This document shows positions 12,801 to 24,960 of a stretch of 64,000 nt of DNA, in pieces (position 1 is the first letter of the stretch; every line of letters begins with the position of its first letter). The notes below the pieces were generated by a model. The model saw only the letters and a list, made by a program, of their open reading frames with translations. It had not been told where the DNA came from and ran no database searches. The position numbers were made by a program, and so were the translations under genes. Source of the DNA: Xiphophorus maculatus (taxonomy: Eukaryota; Chordata; Actinopteri; Cyprinodontiformes; Poeciliidae); NCBI RefSeq assembly GCF_002775205.1, contig NC_036453.1, forward strand, positions 2,631,103 through 2,695,102. The letters are read 5' to 3'.

Positions 12801-14139
12801 CAGGTGTGATAATCGAGATCTGTTACGTATAAACTCATTCCTTTCTGCACTTAATAAAAATGTACTTAGATTTTTTGTCAAAAAACAAACACTCTCCACT
12901 GTACCAAAGAAAACTAAGAACACAAAAAGTAGCATAGTCACAAAGAAGAAGAAAAAAAATCAGCTTGTGATTAAGTTGTTGCTACTGACAAGCTATATGC
13001 TGGTGCTGGAACGTGCCGTCCATCTTGCTCCACCCGGCGTGGGCGCCGGCAGACAGGAGCAGGGATGAGCCAGCAGGAACAGCCTGGAGACTTTATCCAG
13101 CTTGCTCAGGAGCTATCGACTGCAGCCTGCGAGGTAATGATGCAGGCGGCGGAAGGAGCCAGACTGGAAAAATGATTTCTCGACCATCTCCTGCCGTTTT
13201 CTCGCTCTGCCGTGCAGTCGGTAAAATGAGTCTAAAAAGTTGGCTAGGGCATTGTGTTGGAAAGGCGTGCCGTTAAGAAAATAAACAGAAGGGGATTGAA
13301 AAAGTAACGCAGCTCAGTCGGTGTTAATTTATTAAGATGATCTGAAATGTAAAAAGCGGCTGCTTCCTTATTGATTTATCCAGAATTAGCACTTTACTAG
13401 TTGCATGATAAGTTGTCAGTGTGTGTCGACTGAAAATGACATGAGCTGTGGTTCAAAAAGATGTGGTTCATCACAATGAAATTCTGTATCGACAAGGGAG
13501 ATAATATGTTCACACACAGGTTGGTTTGGATACATTTATTCCTGTAAAGGGACAGTGTTATGTAAAATATACCTTTTTTTATTATTGTTTTTGCTCACAT
13601 CGGTCTTCTGATTCCTCCAGGAATCGCTCCGTAAAAAACAGCAACAAAAAAACATTTTTATCATCCTGCAAATTTCTGGAATTTCTTGTCAGCCATCAGT
13701 TGACGGCTGTAAAGAAAACCTTCATAACTACAGGCTGGTCTGGTCTGAGGAATGGCTTCACAAATGGTGGATAGTTAAATATTGTGCTTGTTAAGCAAAA
13801 ATGCAATCAGTCTCATTAATAAAATATCACACTATATTTCTGTCCAACCAGAAGTTGTAATTCTCTGACCAGAGCAGCCGTCCTGCTTTGAATCAAAATG
13901 TCCAGGTATTATTATATATACAATATTTAGCAACAATCATGCTACTATATATAGTTATTCTTGTTTCTTTAGCTGATAGTGTTTAGTCACTACTTGCCAC
14001 CTTCTTTCAGACTAAACTATAAGGTCAGTCAAATCACTACATGGCGTTTTAATAAATTAGATGTAAGAAGTTGTTTTTTTTAAACTGTATAACGTTTTAA
14101 TATTGTTGATCGTTTTTATACAACTATAAACACAAGGAG
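12801..14139. other. Intergenic between MITEs and ina 3' end
   Basis: Contains a small ORF with a donor-like end (13065-13133, discussed in findings) and AAAGGGACAGTGTTATG at 13546, which resembles the start of the GGGGCAGTATTATG repeat. Confidence 0.4.
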
Positions 14140-14156
14140 AGTGGAGAAAAGTTTTG

Positions 14157-14175
14157 TTTATTAAATGTCTTTATT
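14157..14175 (-). terminator. Poly(A) signals, candidate 3' end of ina
   Basis: Two AATAAA hexamers on the minus strand (14170-14175 and 14157-14162), with a TTGTGTTTATAG-type downstream element about 30 nt beyond the second. Confidence 0.5.
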
Positions 14176-14846
14176 TGGCTTTGAGAGGAAACAGCAGCAT
14201 GTACAATCACAGTTGTTTAGCAGAATCTGAAAAGTGTCAGCAACTCCTCTGTCGTACCGGGAACAAGTGAGGTTCAGGTGGAAACGAGTTTTATTTTACT
14301 TTCTTTTATGGTTAAGGCAAGGTTGATTTTTTTCTTCTTCTTTCTTTTAAATTTAATTTGATTTCTTTAACTGAACACACAACAAGCAAGAAGTCTTTCT
14401 CATCCAGCTAATAATCAAGCTCCATGTGTCAGGCCATGCATTCAAACCAGTTGCTTGATTCATTTGCCAAAACAAAACCTGGGAAGACAAACAAAGAACA
14501 GCAGCGATGAAAAAGTTCCAGGGCATTGTGAGAGAAAGTTATGGTGAATATAGCCCTTATTAATGACTCTACACCACAAAACCCATCATCTAACCCACTC
14601 TTTATATATCCAGCGTAACTAAACAAAGGGGCTACTGTGTTAACGTGAGATTAAAAAGAGAATGCTTTTCTTTTTCAGTGATGTGTAGCAGATTCTTCTT
14701 GACAAATGAATCAATCAAAGGTAGGGATCAGTTATAGTCGCCCCGCCTCCCAAAAGAAATACACATAGCAGCAGTTAAAGCTCCACATTTTCATCCACAT
14801 GGATGCACACAGCGGCAGCGCTCCTCCTCTCTTACACACTGCACGG

Positions 14847-14962
<116 letters not shown>

Positions 14963-15690
14963 CTTTTTCCAGGCTCAGGGTTGCAAGGCTGCAATAAATA
15001 AAAGCGGGACGAAAGTAGAGCTGAGTGGACTGAAATGAGTCGGAGCGCCTGAAATGTGGGTTTGGGGGGGAAAATAAAACCTAACCCACATGGAAGCATT
15101 CTTTGTTTATCTGCTAGTATTCCTGCCTTAAAGCTGACATTCACATTCAGGACCGAGCTGGTGGGGGGTGTGGGGGGTGCTCTATGATAAAATCCTTCCC
15201 CAACTTGTATATGTAAAAATCAAATAGCACCATAATAGTTGGACTGGCTGCTTCACATGCTCCAGGATCTGTGCGTTTGTCTTTCAAAGTCTGTGTGCTG
15301 ACTGCGGTGTTGCCTCTGAGGTGGCCTCGCTGTTTGCTAATGTGAATATGGATCATCTGTGGCACAAAACACAGGAGGAAACATTCACACCTGCTTCTCA
15401 TCTTTTACCTTTTTGTGGTAAACATGCTAGCCCTCTGCACTTCAGAGACGTGAAAACGGTGGACAGTGGACTGAATAAATACTTGAACTGTTTTACAGCT
15501 CACTAATGCTATACTTCTCCATCTAAAGTGATCCCGTCTGACCCGGTGTGGAGGTGGAAGGCATCTGGAGCGGGTGGATGTGAGTGAATGGGTGGGGAAA
15601 AAACGGAGGGCGACGTGAACAGGAAGCAGACCCAGAGGTGATCGGTGGGATGAGAGATGAGTTATTGATGCTGATGACGACACAAGCTGT

Positions 15691-16036
15691 TTAGCTCTTG
15701 CTGCTCTTCCCGGTGGAGCTCTCCTTCTCCTTTCCCTTTGGCTTCTCCTCTTCCTCCTCCTCTTCTTCTTCTCCCTCTCCTTCTTCCTCCTCCTCTTCCT
15801 CTGCTTCTCCCTCACCTTCCTCCTGCTCCTCTCCCTCCTCGCCCTCCTCCTCCTCTCCTGCTTCCTCTTCTTCCTCCTTCTCCTCGTCTTCTCCTGCCTC
15901 CTCTTCCGGCTTGGGCTTCCTGTAAGCTCCGAGGGCGTAGGCGCGGGCCGATGTGTAGGACAGACCGGGATAGCCAGACTGGACCATAGCGCTGCCCACC
16001 GAGCTGAGGCGGCACTCCTCGCCTTCCAGAAGCTTC
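15691..16036 (-). CDS. ina: ina coding exon 4 (residues 399-513, tail)
   Basis: Starts RKLLEGEE after an ACAG acceptor and continues into a tyrosine/serine segment and then a Glu-rich tail of low complexity. TAA at 15691-15693. The GAG/GAA run gives long unrelated ORFs in other frames. Confidence 0.93.
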
Positions 16037-19000
16037 CTGTACAGACAGAGAGGCAAACGGGTGAGGAGGGGGGAGGACGATGTCTCCTTGGAGTGTTTCT
16101 CATCTCAGTATGTTTTAAATGAAGAACATAATTGCCATGTGATGTGAAGGATGATTGAAAGCTTTTCCATCAGAAAGGTTGACTAAATACTTCATGTTTC
16201 ACTTAAAGGGGCAGTATTATGTGTTCTCCAGCCACATCAAATCATTTTGTAGGTAACTATGTTACCTTTAGTTGTTATAAAAATCATATATGTGTTAAAT
16301 ATGACTTGAAAGAAATTTCATTTTGTAATCGAACGCCTGGAAATTCGGCGTCTGTCTTCCACATCTTTCTGAAACTCTGCCTTCAGGAAGTCATCACAAC
16401 ATGGCTCCTCTATAAATCCTTTAACAACATTTTTACCAGAGCTGCACTGAGAAGTTGCTTCTATAATGAACTCAGCTGATGTTCAGTTCCACCAGGTGTT
16501 TGCTAATTGCTGCTAGCTAGTCTGAAGGAGCTGATTGGGGGAGTCATGGGAGAGGGCTGCTCTGTGAGGTGGAAACTTGGAAACTGCAGTTCTGAGGAGG
16601 AGCTGTCCCTCGAAGGCGGAGCTAGGTCCACCCATGTGTTTTGCACAACTTAATGGTTGTCACGGGAGATTAAAGGGTTTCCTAAACATTCGTGAAAGAA
16701 TCAAAGCAACACTCCAGGTGTGCTTTTGATGAGGCAATGGCATTATAACATGGTGTAAAGCTAAAAAAAAGTAATTTTTTTAGCTCTAAAAATGTAGCAG
16801 CAAAGGTAAAAGTAAAATTATGTCCATAATCAGGATGTCTCAATTGTAATTAATTACAAATTCATATCTAACTTTGTAAGCTTGGAAAATACAACTGATA
16901 GGCAGCTTATAAACAAACTATATCATAAATAATGAAAGAACAAATGTCCCAAAAAATATTCCACAGCATCTAGCCAAATATTAATTGTTGATGTACTGTT
17001 GTTTTTTTTTTGTTTGTTTGTTTTTTTTTAAATTGTGACTTGCTTGTAAAGTAAATTGCCCATAAGATCTGAATCTAAATCATATGTGGGGATCCACAAG
17101 GCTATATTCTTGGGTCGCTTTTTTCTCTTCTAATCGTTTTTAATTGGTAAGAGAGATTTCCATCACAATCATTAAATAACAGTATAAACATTAAAGGTTG
17201 TAGGTAAGGATGGAAGCAGAAAGCCCAAGCGATTTTTTTTTCGCTCTGCCTTTAAGGGCTTTTCTTTTATGGGCCACTGTTTGTTTCAATTGAGAACAAT
17301 GACAAAACTGAACAAAACCGGACCACGCACAACCTCAAATAATAAAAAAACATCACATAAAAACATAAAAATGGGAGGATCACATAATTCACAAGTACAA
17401 ACAATTTAAATCAGTTCTACTTGGCTTACATACTCAGCTTAATTGGTCAGAACCTTAAAAAATGTATTGTAGAATAATCCATCATCACAAATACAACGGT
17501 AACCTGCAACCATTACTTCCTGCTGTTTTAAGTTCTTATCTAAACAATAAAGCATGTAAAGGAGCTGTTAATGACTTTACTGGTTTATTAATGCTCTGTA
17601 AGGCTTATGGTTCACTCGGGTCACTCTCCCTGAAAGGAAACTAATCTGACCTGTAAGCGGCGATCTCAATGTCCAGCGCCATCTTGACATTCAGCAGGTC
17701 CTGGTATTCGCGCAGGTGACGAGACATCTCTCCCTTGGTGCTCCGCAGGGCAGCCTCCAGCTGCTGGATAGTGTCCTGCACACAACCACAGTTACAGAAT
17801 GAAATCTGGGTTCACAATTTGAAAAGGGCTTACAAGGGCGGCAGCCCAGGGCGTCACGTTTTGTGGGGTCCCAAAGACTTTTCTTTTCTTTCTTTGTTTT
17901 TTAATTTTTACAAAGGTGTGTTTTGTAAACGTTGTACTTTATGTAAAACTCACAAGCAGATATCTTGTGAGTTGTATTCATTTTTGGGTATTTTTATGAA
18001 TACAAACAATATTCAAGTATTTCAAAATTATGAAATTATAATCGATTTCTTTGGAAACAACATGGAGTTATTGGCTGGGGGACGTATTAGATCTTTCATG
18101 CATCAATTCATACCTGCTGATATGTAGGACTGTGTGTTAATGGACTCTAATTGGCATTAATACAATATGTTTTTCTGTAATAGATTGGGCACCAAAACTG
18201 CCTCCAGCCCAGGGGCCCACATCCTTGTAAATTCGGCCCTGACAATAGTGATCATTAATAAAACGTTTCTTAATCTATTGCTAAGCGACTACCTCTTAAC
18301 AAACTCACCTCATTCGATAAGCGATAAACAATTCACTTACTTGCATCTCTCCAACTTCATTGTTGTGACGGTCTTCCATCTCGGCAATCTGCCTCTCCAG
18401 GGCTTCGTTGTGGCCCCGGAGGGCCTCGATCTCCAGGGTGCGGGCTTGCACCTGCCTACGGTACTCGCTGAGCTCCTCCTTGGAGTGCTTGATGGCGTCG
18501 TGGTTGCGCGCGGCGGCCTCTGTCACAGTGGCAAACTTGGAGCGGTACCACTCCTCGGCCTGGACCTGGTTCCGGGCCGACAGGTTCTCGTACTGAGCCC
18601 GGATGTCCTTCAGGGCTGCAGCCAGGTCCGGTTTACTCATGTCCATCTCCACTGACACCTTGAAGAAGGAAAGAGGATAATAAGAAGAAGAAGTTCCGGC
18701 TGCAGCATGAACTCATTGAACCCCAGAATCACCAGACTGCTTCATAGCTGTTATATCACTGATTTCAGGTTCAAACATTTAGGAAAGTAAAGTGTTTCAA
18801 AGTCACTGATACTAAATCCATAACTTTGTATAAGCCTTCCTTTTTCTTCTTTTTTTAAAAAAAAAAAAATCATGTTAACTATTTTTGTTTCACTTGGAAG
18901 TATAAATTTCAAAGTGAAATTTGATGTAATTCTGAGGTTACATCAAACTTCGGGATTAAGACATAAATGTTAAGTTCCACCGGAAGCGTCCCAGATGACC

Positions 19001-20988
19001 GTTTAAGGATGCATGAGGTGAGCTGAGTCCTGATCCACTGAGCTGATGCAGGCCAGATGGATGGGCTGCTGACTCAGACTCCATGCTGCAGTCCACAGCT
19101 TGCATGGCTATCATCCCATCCCTGCAGGGCAATGTAAAAACTGGACTAATCTACCCAGCGTCCATTACTGGTTAATTACTGACTAATTTAGCTAACAGTA
19201 CTGCATGTTGTCACTTTTCTTTGGTCACATTCTGACAAAACTAGACTATTTTGCCTAGTTTTAATACTTCTTTTTTTTTTTTTACACATATGGTGAGCTA
19301 GAATTAACTTGTAATTTATTTTTCATCTGTAAATGTCTGAGCTGTGCTGCTGCTGTCGCTTGAAATGGAGCCGCATCCTTCACACAGTCTGCGCCTCGCC
19401 GTCCCTCAGGACGACCACACCCCTGGATTTACGAGTCATTATTCCGGATTGTATCCGCGCTTTTCCACCTTTGACATTAAGCAACGAGTACGACCACTTA
19501 TTAAATCTCGCTCATTGTTACTTTACTGATTTAACAACTTTTGAAGTTATGTGTCTCACTATATAGAACGTTACATGCGACGCAGCAGGATGTGAAGGTC
19601 GTAAAATTAATGTAAATTGTAAATTGATTGTGTCAAATTAACGATTTTTTTTTTTTTTTTTTATTAAGGCAGCTTCGTGACGCGGCGCGCGCGGCTGCCG
19701 CAGCGCAGGTCGGAGGAGGGCGTGATGGCGCGTGGTGCTGAAACGGGACTGCAGAGTCAGCGATTTCCCAGCGCAGCAGCGGTCAGAGCGAAGGACTCTG
19801 GACAGGAAAATCTGTTCGAAACGCCTACAAGTTAGACCTCACCTGGTCGCCTTCTTCCTGGTCGCTCGAGCAGGATAATAACACGTGATTTTGGTGGTTA
19901 GCTGAGCTACAGTCATTGTAAAGACCGTGTAAAATATTACAAATGTGATGCAAACTCGCAGCGCGGTCGGGAATATTAAAAAGTGCGTCACAGCGCGGAT
20001 ATATTGTAAGCGAGAGAGAGAGAGAGAGAGAGAGACGGGACGGTGATGGGACCTTAACACTGTTTTTGGTGAATGCTCGTTCTGATTTAAACCAGAATAA
20101 TGTGTGGAAAACGGAACCCAGAGTTAACTTAGCCCATTAGCTTCACCCTAATCTCCTTTCATCCGCATTTAAAACCTTTTATACTGTAGACATTTTCTTT
20201 GCATGTTCTTTTTTTAGGCAACTTTTCTCGCGCACCTGCGTTGCCTGCAGGGACGCCTGCAGCTCCTGCAGCTCCTCTTCATGAACTTTCCTGAGGAAGG
20301 CGATCTCGTCCAGCAGCGACTCCACTTTCTTCTCCAGCTCCAGGCGGGCCAGCGTGGCGTCGTCCACGTCCTTCTGGTAGCCCTTCAGGGCGCCCTCTGC
20401 CTCCTCGCGCAGCCTGCTCTCCTCCTCCAGCTTCTCCCGCACGCGCTCCAGCGTCTCGTTCATCTGGACGCAGTCCAGGTGCATCTGGCTCTTCTCGTGC
20501 GTCAGCTCCTCCACGCGCGCCCGCAGCTCGCGGATCTCCTGCTCGTAGAGCTCGTGCAGGCGCGACGGCTCGCTGTGGCGCTGGCGCAGCAGCGTCACCT
20601 CGGCCTCCAGGACTTTGTTGTGCTGCTCCAGGTTGTGCACCTTCTCGATGAAGGACACGAAGCGGTCGTTGAGGCCCTGCAGCTGCTCCTTCTCGTTGGT
20701 GCGGATGATCTTGAGCTCGTTGGTGACGGCGGTGGACTGGGTCAGGTCCATGGCGGAGTCCGGGATGGAGGAGAAGACGCGGCCGGGCGCCGCCGTCCTG
20801 CGGTAGGCGGCGGAGGAGACCGCGGAAGGGGAGCCATAAGCGCGGTGGCTGCTGCGGTATCCCGCGGAGTGCAGGCGGGACGGGCTGCCGCCGCCGCCGC
20901 TACCCAGACCCACGCGACCTGACCGGGGCGCTTCGCCGAAGATCCTGCGATAGGAGCTGCTGCTGTAAACGTCGCTGGAGTAACTCAT
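15691..20988 (-). CDS. ina: Alpha-internexin-type neuronal intermediate filament protein (complete, 4 coding exons, 513 aa)
   Basis: Type IV intermediate filament subunit that co-assembles with neurofilament proteins in axons. Exons: 20236-20988, 18341-18658, 17651-17775, 15691-16036; all junctions are GT-AG and in phase, total 1542 nt with stop. The Ser/Arg/Gly head (1-92, [11 protein letters not shown] as in INA) is followed by the helix-initiation motif [15 protein letters not shown] (103-117), coils 1 and 2, and the termination motif [20 protein letters not shown] with KLLEGEE (380-406). The tail (407-513) carries a long Glu-rich run from about residue 430 and ends [21 protein letters not shown] and the head favour INA (fish gefiltin type) over NEFL or peripherin; the E-rich tail resembles NEFL. 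Human INA is 499 aa. Teleosts have a and b copies and I cannot say which this is. A TATA box lies about 190 bp upstream of the ATG. Confidence 0.93.
16037..17650 (-). other. ina: ina intron 3
   Basis: Noncoding. It contains a copy of the GGGGCAGTATTATG interspersed repeat (16203-16765), listed separately. The remainder is AT-rich with no coding signal that I can see. Confidence 0.85.
16203..16765 (+). repeat. GGGGCAGTATTATG interspersed repeat, copy A
   Basis: About 560 bp. Begins TTAAAGGGGCAGTATTATG and contains the landmarks CTTCAGGAAGTCATCACAAC, CCACCAGGTGTTTGCTAATT and GAGGAGGAGCTG, ending GTAAAGCTAAAAA. Also present at 34060, 45291, 47666 and 51852, all in the same orientation. In ina intron 3. 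Confidence 0.75.
17651..17775 (-). CDS. ina: ina coding exon 3 (residues 358-399)
   Basis: A 125-nt exon, [12 protein letters not shown] through DIEIAAY plus two bases of the next Arg codon. It has a CAG acceptor and GTCAGA donor. A 125-nt exon at this place is typical of type IV filament genes. Confidence 0.93.
17820..18245. mobile_element. Foldback, hAT-like MITE filling most of ina intron 2
   Basis: The left end (GGGCTTACAAGGGCGGCAGC) and the reverse complement of the right end (CAGGGCCGAATTTACAAGG) share the block GGGC..TTACAAGG followed by a C/G-rich stretch, so the ends look like degenerate terminal inverted repeats. A CAGGG start is typical of hAT ends. No transposase is visible. Confidence 0.4.
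18341..18658 (-). CDS. ina: ina coding exon 2 (residues 252-357)
   Basis: Encodes the start of coil 2, [12 protein letters not shown] through HNNEVGEMQ. The acceptor is AAG before GTGTCAGTGG and the donor is a consensus GTAAGTG. Both boundaries are phase 0. Confidence 0.92.
18659..20235 (-). other. ina: ina intron 1
   Basis: 1.58 kb between coil 1B and coil 2 exons. It holds a (GA)n run near 20012-20034 and a GC-rich block at 19675-19800, and no coding sequence that I recognise. Confidence 0.85.
20236..20988 (-). CDS. ina: ina coding exon 1 (residues 1-251)
   Basis: Head, coil 1A, linker and coil 1B. The ATG is at 20988, and the next codons are [14 protein letters not shown]. The exon ends ...LQATQ in phase 0 at a GTGCGC donor, which is a weak but valid GT site. 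Confidence 0.92.
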
Positions 20989-21173
20989 GTTTCCTTTACT
21001 TCAGGGGGAAGAGAGAAGACAGAGGGAGAGAGACAGAAAGAGAGAAAGCGCAGCTGTGTGTGCTTGTGTGTTTGTTTGTGTGTGTATGTGTGTGTGGAGC
21101 TCAGGAGTGTGTGATGGAGAGTGCGCGGGAAGGACAGAAAGTGAGATGCGAGTGATGTCTGGCCCGGGCAGGT

Positions 21174-21182
21174 GCTTTTATA
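21174..21182 (-). promoter_or_regulatory. ina: TATA box of ina
   Basis: TATAAAAGC on the minus strand in a GC-rich context, about 190 bp upstream of the ina ATG. Transcription would start near 21145-21150, giving a 5' UTR of about 160 nt that is CT- and CA-rich. Confidence 0.65.
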
Positions 21183-21349
21183 GTCGGGGCGCTGCGGAGC
21201 ATCATTTGACGCAGCAGCAGCGGAAGACGGGTGGGGGGAGAGGAGGGGGGGGGGACCTGCGGGCTTTTGCAGAAAGCCTCCACCCTCCTGGGAGACTCCG
21301 AGTCACTCATGCAGCTCATCCCACCTTACACTGCAGTTTCTGAACACAC

Positions 21350-22270
21350 ACACACACACACACAGTTTGCATTCGGGATGTTTTCTCCAATTTTTTTGCT
21401 TGCCAAACTTTTCATATTATTAGTGGGGTGTTTATCTCACTGTGATGATCTAGCAGTCAAATCGTAGATATGTTTTTTTTTTTTACTTTTTCATGTCGCC
21501 TTATGATCTACTCTGTCCACTGGCGCTGCAGTTTTCTCTGCTGGCCCTGCAGAATGCTAAACGGGATCGATGTGCGCAGCCAGAGCGTGTGGTGGTGCGG
21601 CAGTCTGAACCCGGTCGCCTCCAGCGCCTCCAGTCCGCATTATGCTGCTCTGAGTCACGAGCCGAACAGTTAGACTAAAGAAGAACATGAGCTTTTTGTT
21701 GAAAAGAGTAGAATCTAAAAAACAAACAAACTAGAATCACCTTTTGTTTATGTGTGTGTGTGTGTGTGTGTGTGTGTTCTGATAATGATTTATATTTCGG
21801 AGCACCGACCAGGAGGTCACACACATCTATCACTAGATTTATTGGCTCTGGGAGGAAGTGTGAGGTCCAGAGTCCCGCCTGGACTCCTGGGAGTCTTGAT
21901 GCTGCGCTGGCCTTGGTTCTGATCCAGGCAGCAGGGAGCCGAACCACGCCCCTGTTTTTGGAGAGGAGACGACCCCCACCACGCCGGGGACTGCAGCCTC
22001 GCCACCTCCAAACATCCTCCAAGGCGCCTCCGGAGCAGCTGAAGAAAAAAAAAAAAAAACCGGCTGTCTGGCCAACAGCCCGGACAGTCATCTTAAAGAG
22101 AACCTGAAGGCGTCTGGATTTAAAACGAAACTGAAGAAATGGTTTAAGACGTGACTAAGCTACTCGGAAAGAAAAGATGGTAGTTTAGAATAGGGCTGTA
22201 AGCAAAAGAACTCCCTGAAGTAACCCTGGAAAATGTTGCATTTCGTCACGTAGTGATCAGTGTGTGATGG
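21350..22270. other. Region upstream of ina promoter
   Basis: TG repeat and GC-rich stretch at 21840-22080; no gene recognised. Confidence 0.45.
21750..21777. repeat. (TG)n microsatellite
   Basis: About 14 TG units upstream of ina. Confidence 0.95.
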
Positions 22271-22274
22271 GGGG

Positions 22275-22910
22275 TTTATGCAGAGGTGGAGAACTAAAAA
22301 AAAAAAAAAAAAGTACTCAAGTAAGAATAGCGGGACTTCGATACATATTATCGCTCAAGTAGAAGTGAAAAGTAGTCGTTCAAGAAATTGCTCACGTAAA
22401 AATAGACAAGGATTGTGTAAAAGGCCGGGAAAGAGATGGACAGCCAGGTCGTGTCCTTCCAATTCCGCTCGAATAAAATCTCGCTTGCAGCAGTCTGGGA
22501 TTTCTCCCTTTCACTTGGATTCCCGCTAGTAGATTTTCAACTGGGGCCAATCAGTGAACAGAAGGAGAACTTATGTACAATGACGTGTATTTTCCGCGTC
22601 ATCGAAGAATTGTAGTCTGCTTTAGCTATTTTTTAATAATCAGACACAAAATTATGAACTATTGTTCAATCTTTGGCATTTTAAACACTAAAATAATAAT
22701 AATAAAATTAGTACACATAACATAATTAAAAATCAATAAATTTACGCTGAAGAAACTTTTCCCCCCAAAAAATATCTATAGTAAGAGTAGCAATACTTCA
22801 TAATAATATTATACTCAATTACATTTATTAGCTTATTTGACAAGAACAATGCACACAAACAGCAAAACAAGCAAATGTAACTGAGTAAATGTATCTAGTT
22901 ACTAACTGTG
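22275..22910 (+). repeat. GTACTCAAGTAAAAGT-type interspersed repeat, longer copy
   Basis: Starts GAGGTGGAGAACTAAAAAAA then AAGTACTCAAGTAAGAATAG, and ends near AACTGAGTAAATGTATCTAG. No ORF. Confidence 0.45.
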
Positions 22911-23730
22911 GTTTTATGTGGCAGACCTACACAGAGCAGTGTCCTGGTGTGAAGTGAAAGAAAAACAATGCATGGTTTTCAACAGTTTCATGAACAGAAA
23001 TCTGAAAAGTGTGGCATGCATGTATACAGCTCCACGTCTCTTCAGGCATGTTTCTGCTGCTTTTGCACATGAAATGGAGCCTGTGCCGTAGTCTTTCCGT
23101 TTTATGTCCTGATTCTGCTTTAGACGTCCGCGCAGTCTCCTCCCTCAGCTGCGTTCCGTGTTCTCCAACAAACTTCTGGGACTTTCACAGAACAGCTGCA
23201 TTTATACCAAGATTATATCAGACAGATGGACTTATTTCTGAATGGATGGATTTTATTGAGGGTTAACAGACTGAGGGAGAACTGAACACAAATGCACAGC
23301 ACACATTTCAGTTTATCTGTAAAATCATTCTGTCACGTGACGTTAATGCCCTTTTCTATATCACATAAAAACCTCAATAAAGAGTTTTGTCATTGCAGTG
23401 GGATAAAACGGGAAAAATTTCAACCCTCAAACACTGTGCATTGCGTCCGCAATGTCAATTAAATCCACGAGAGGGCGTCATTGCACCAATAATGCAAAGC
23501 TCCCTGATCTCCTACATGAGGAGGCTGTCGCCTACTTGCCGTTTAAATCATGGTATAAAAATGAACGTTTATTTGAAATATAAATCTCCAGTCTGGGATG
23601 GGACGGAAAAAAAACTGCATTCAGTCTGTAGAAGGTGCTTGGCTGAGTTATTTTGCTTTTGAATTAACTTCTGCCGTCATTTTCGTCACATCTTAGAGGA
23701 TTCGTGATGCTTCTATATGTGTAAGCTCTA
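22911..23730. other. Intergenic, nothing identified
   Basis: Short unrelated ORFs only. Confidence 0.5.
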
Positions 23731-23985
23731 CAAAAAAATTAAGAGGATAAAATCGTAAAATGACGAGAATGGAGTCTTAATATCGCAAGAATAAATCCAT
23801 GTATCCAGAGAATAAAGTCATAACATGACGAGAAAAAAAGTCATAATTTAATGAGAATAAAGTCGAAATCATACAAGAATAAAGTCAGAATTTTTTTTTT
23901 TTTTTGGGGGGGGGGGGGGGGGGGATAAACTGGCAATGCTACAACTTTTATTTTCGTGATTTTATTCGTTGTTTTTTAATGCGTG
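23731..23985. mobile_element. GTCATAATATTA foldback MITE, copy 1
   Basis: Short tandem units of the form AAGTCATAATNNNACGAGAATA and an end GCGTGGCCCTAAAG. Contains the T15-G19 tract. The left terminus is eroded. Confidence 0.55.
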
Positions 23986-24439
23986 GCCCTAAAGCTCCGC
24001 CGAAAGCCCCTTTGCAGCCGCTCTGCTAGCTAAAGCTTTAGCTAAACGACGCAAACAAGCACATTGAGCAAAAATCCTACTAGGAAATCTGCCTTTCATT
24101 TCAGGTTCTGATGTCGGGTGTGAACTCAAGAAAACCAAACGCTGAAACTGAACCAGAAGGTGATCAAACAAGGTATTTTTAGGGTTTGCACATTTTTCCC
24201 CATTTTAATCCAGTTCTACTTGTGAAGTACCTTGAACACAACGACGCTGGGCAAAGTGCTGCACGGACCACAGTTAGTAAGAAACGTATGACTCATGTTA
24301 ACGTCGTAGAACACACTGACCTTTCCAGTTTTTGATTGCAATTCAAGTCGTTCAAGTCTAATGAACTGCTTGAAATGTTACAAAGGCAGGAGTGGCCTGC
24401 CAGAGGATAAAGATAAGACAAGCCACTAACTGAAGACTG

Positions 24440-24745
24440 ATGTACATTTCAGAGTTTTTTCTTATGGAACACAAAATAAGTTCATTTAAAGTTGTTTGGC
24501 AGCAATGGAGGTTGATAAATCCAAGTTACTGCAGAAAGTATCGTGACTCTACAGACAGACCATCATAAAACTACAATAAATGTTGGTCTTTCCTACAGAG
24601 AAATTGCAAAGAAAATCAAGATGTCAGTGAGTACAGTTTTCTTCACCATCAGGAGGCTCAGAAACTCGGGGAAACTCTGACAGGAAGAGATCTGGCAAAC
24701 CAAACCAACTGAATCAGAAGACGAGTCTGAGAGTTAATAGCTTCA
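24440..24745 (+). pseudogene. N-terminal fragment of a Tc1-like transposase
   Basis: Reads VGLSYREIAKKIKMSVSTVF then FTIRRLRNSG, a helix-turn-helix typical of Tc1 transposases, then after a frameshift RKRSGKPN and TSLRVNS. The first line has several frame breaks. The catalytic half is absent. Confidence 0.7.
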
Positions 24746-24769
24746 AACCAGTGATCGTAGCAATGGTGG

Positions 24770-24960
24770 ACAAAGTACTCAACTCCAGTAGTACTCGAGT
24801 AAAAGTGTTAATATACTCATTGTCAAATCTCACTCAACTACAAGTACATGTTGATCGGGCAAAAAGTTTATTCAAGTTAAAAAAGTGCTGATGTACTTAC
24901 TTTTGAAAATACTGAAGTGGTCCAAGTAATTCCAAATCCCATTTGCCAGTGGTTACTATG
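24770..24960 (+). repeat. GTACTCAAGTAAAAGT-type interspersed repeat fragment
   Basis: GGTGGACAAAGTACTCAACTCCAGTAGTACTCGAGTAAAAGT; a related piece with AAGTACTCAAGTAAGAATAG is at 22275-22400. The family is common in fish genomes; class not assigned. Confidence 0.45.

Noticed and set aside
15405..16103. 232-residue Arg-rich ORF on the minus strand
   Set aside because: It is another frame of the repetitive Glu-rich ina tail exon; GAG/GAA repeats read as Arg/Lys in the shifted frame.
20281..20922. 213-residue plus-strand ORF rich in Leu, Gln and Val
   Set aside because: Antisense shadow of ina exon 1; the minus strand clearly encodes the filament head and rod.
21185..21206. Possible RE1/NRSF silencer (GGCGCTG followed by GGAGCATCAT) near the ina promoter
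   Set aside because: Only the left half resembles the RE1 consensus; the right half does not match.
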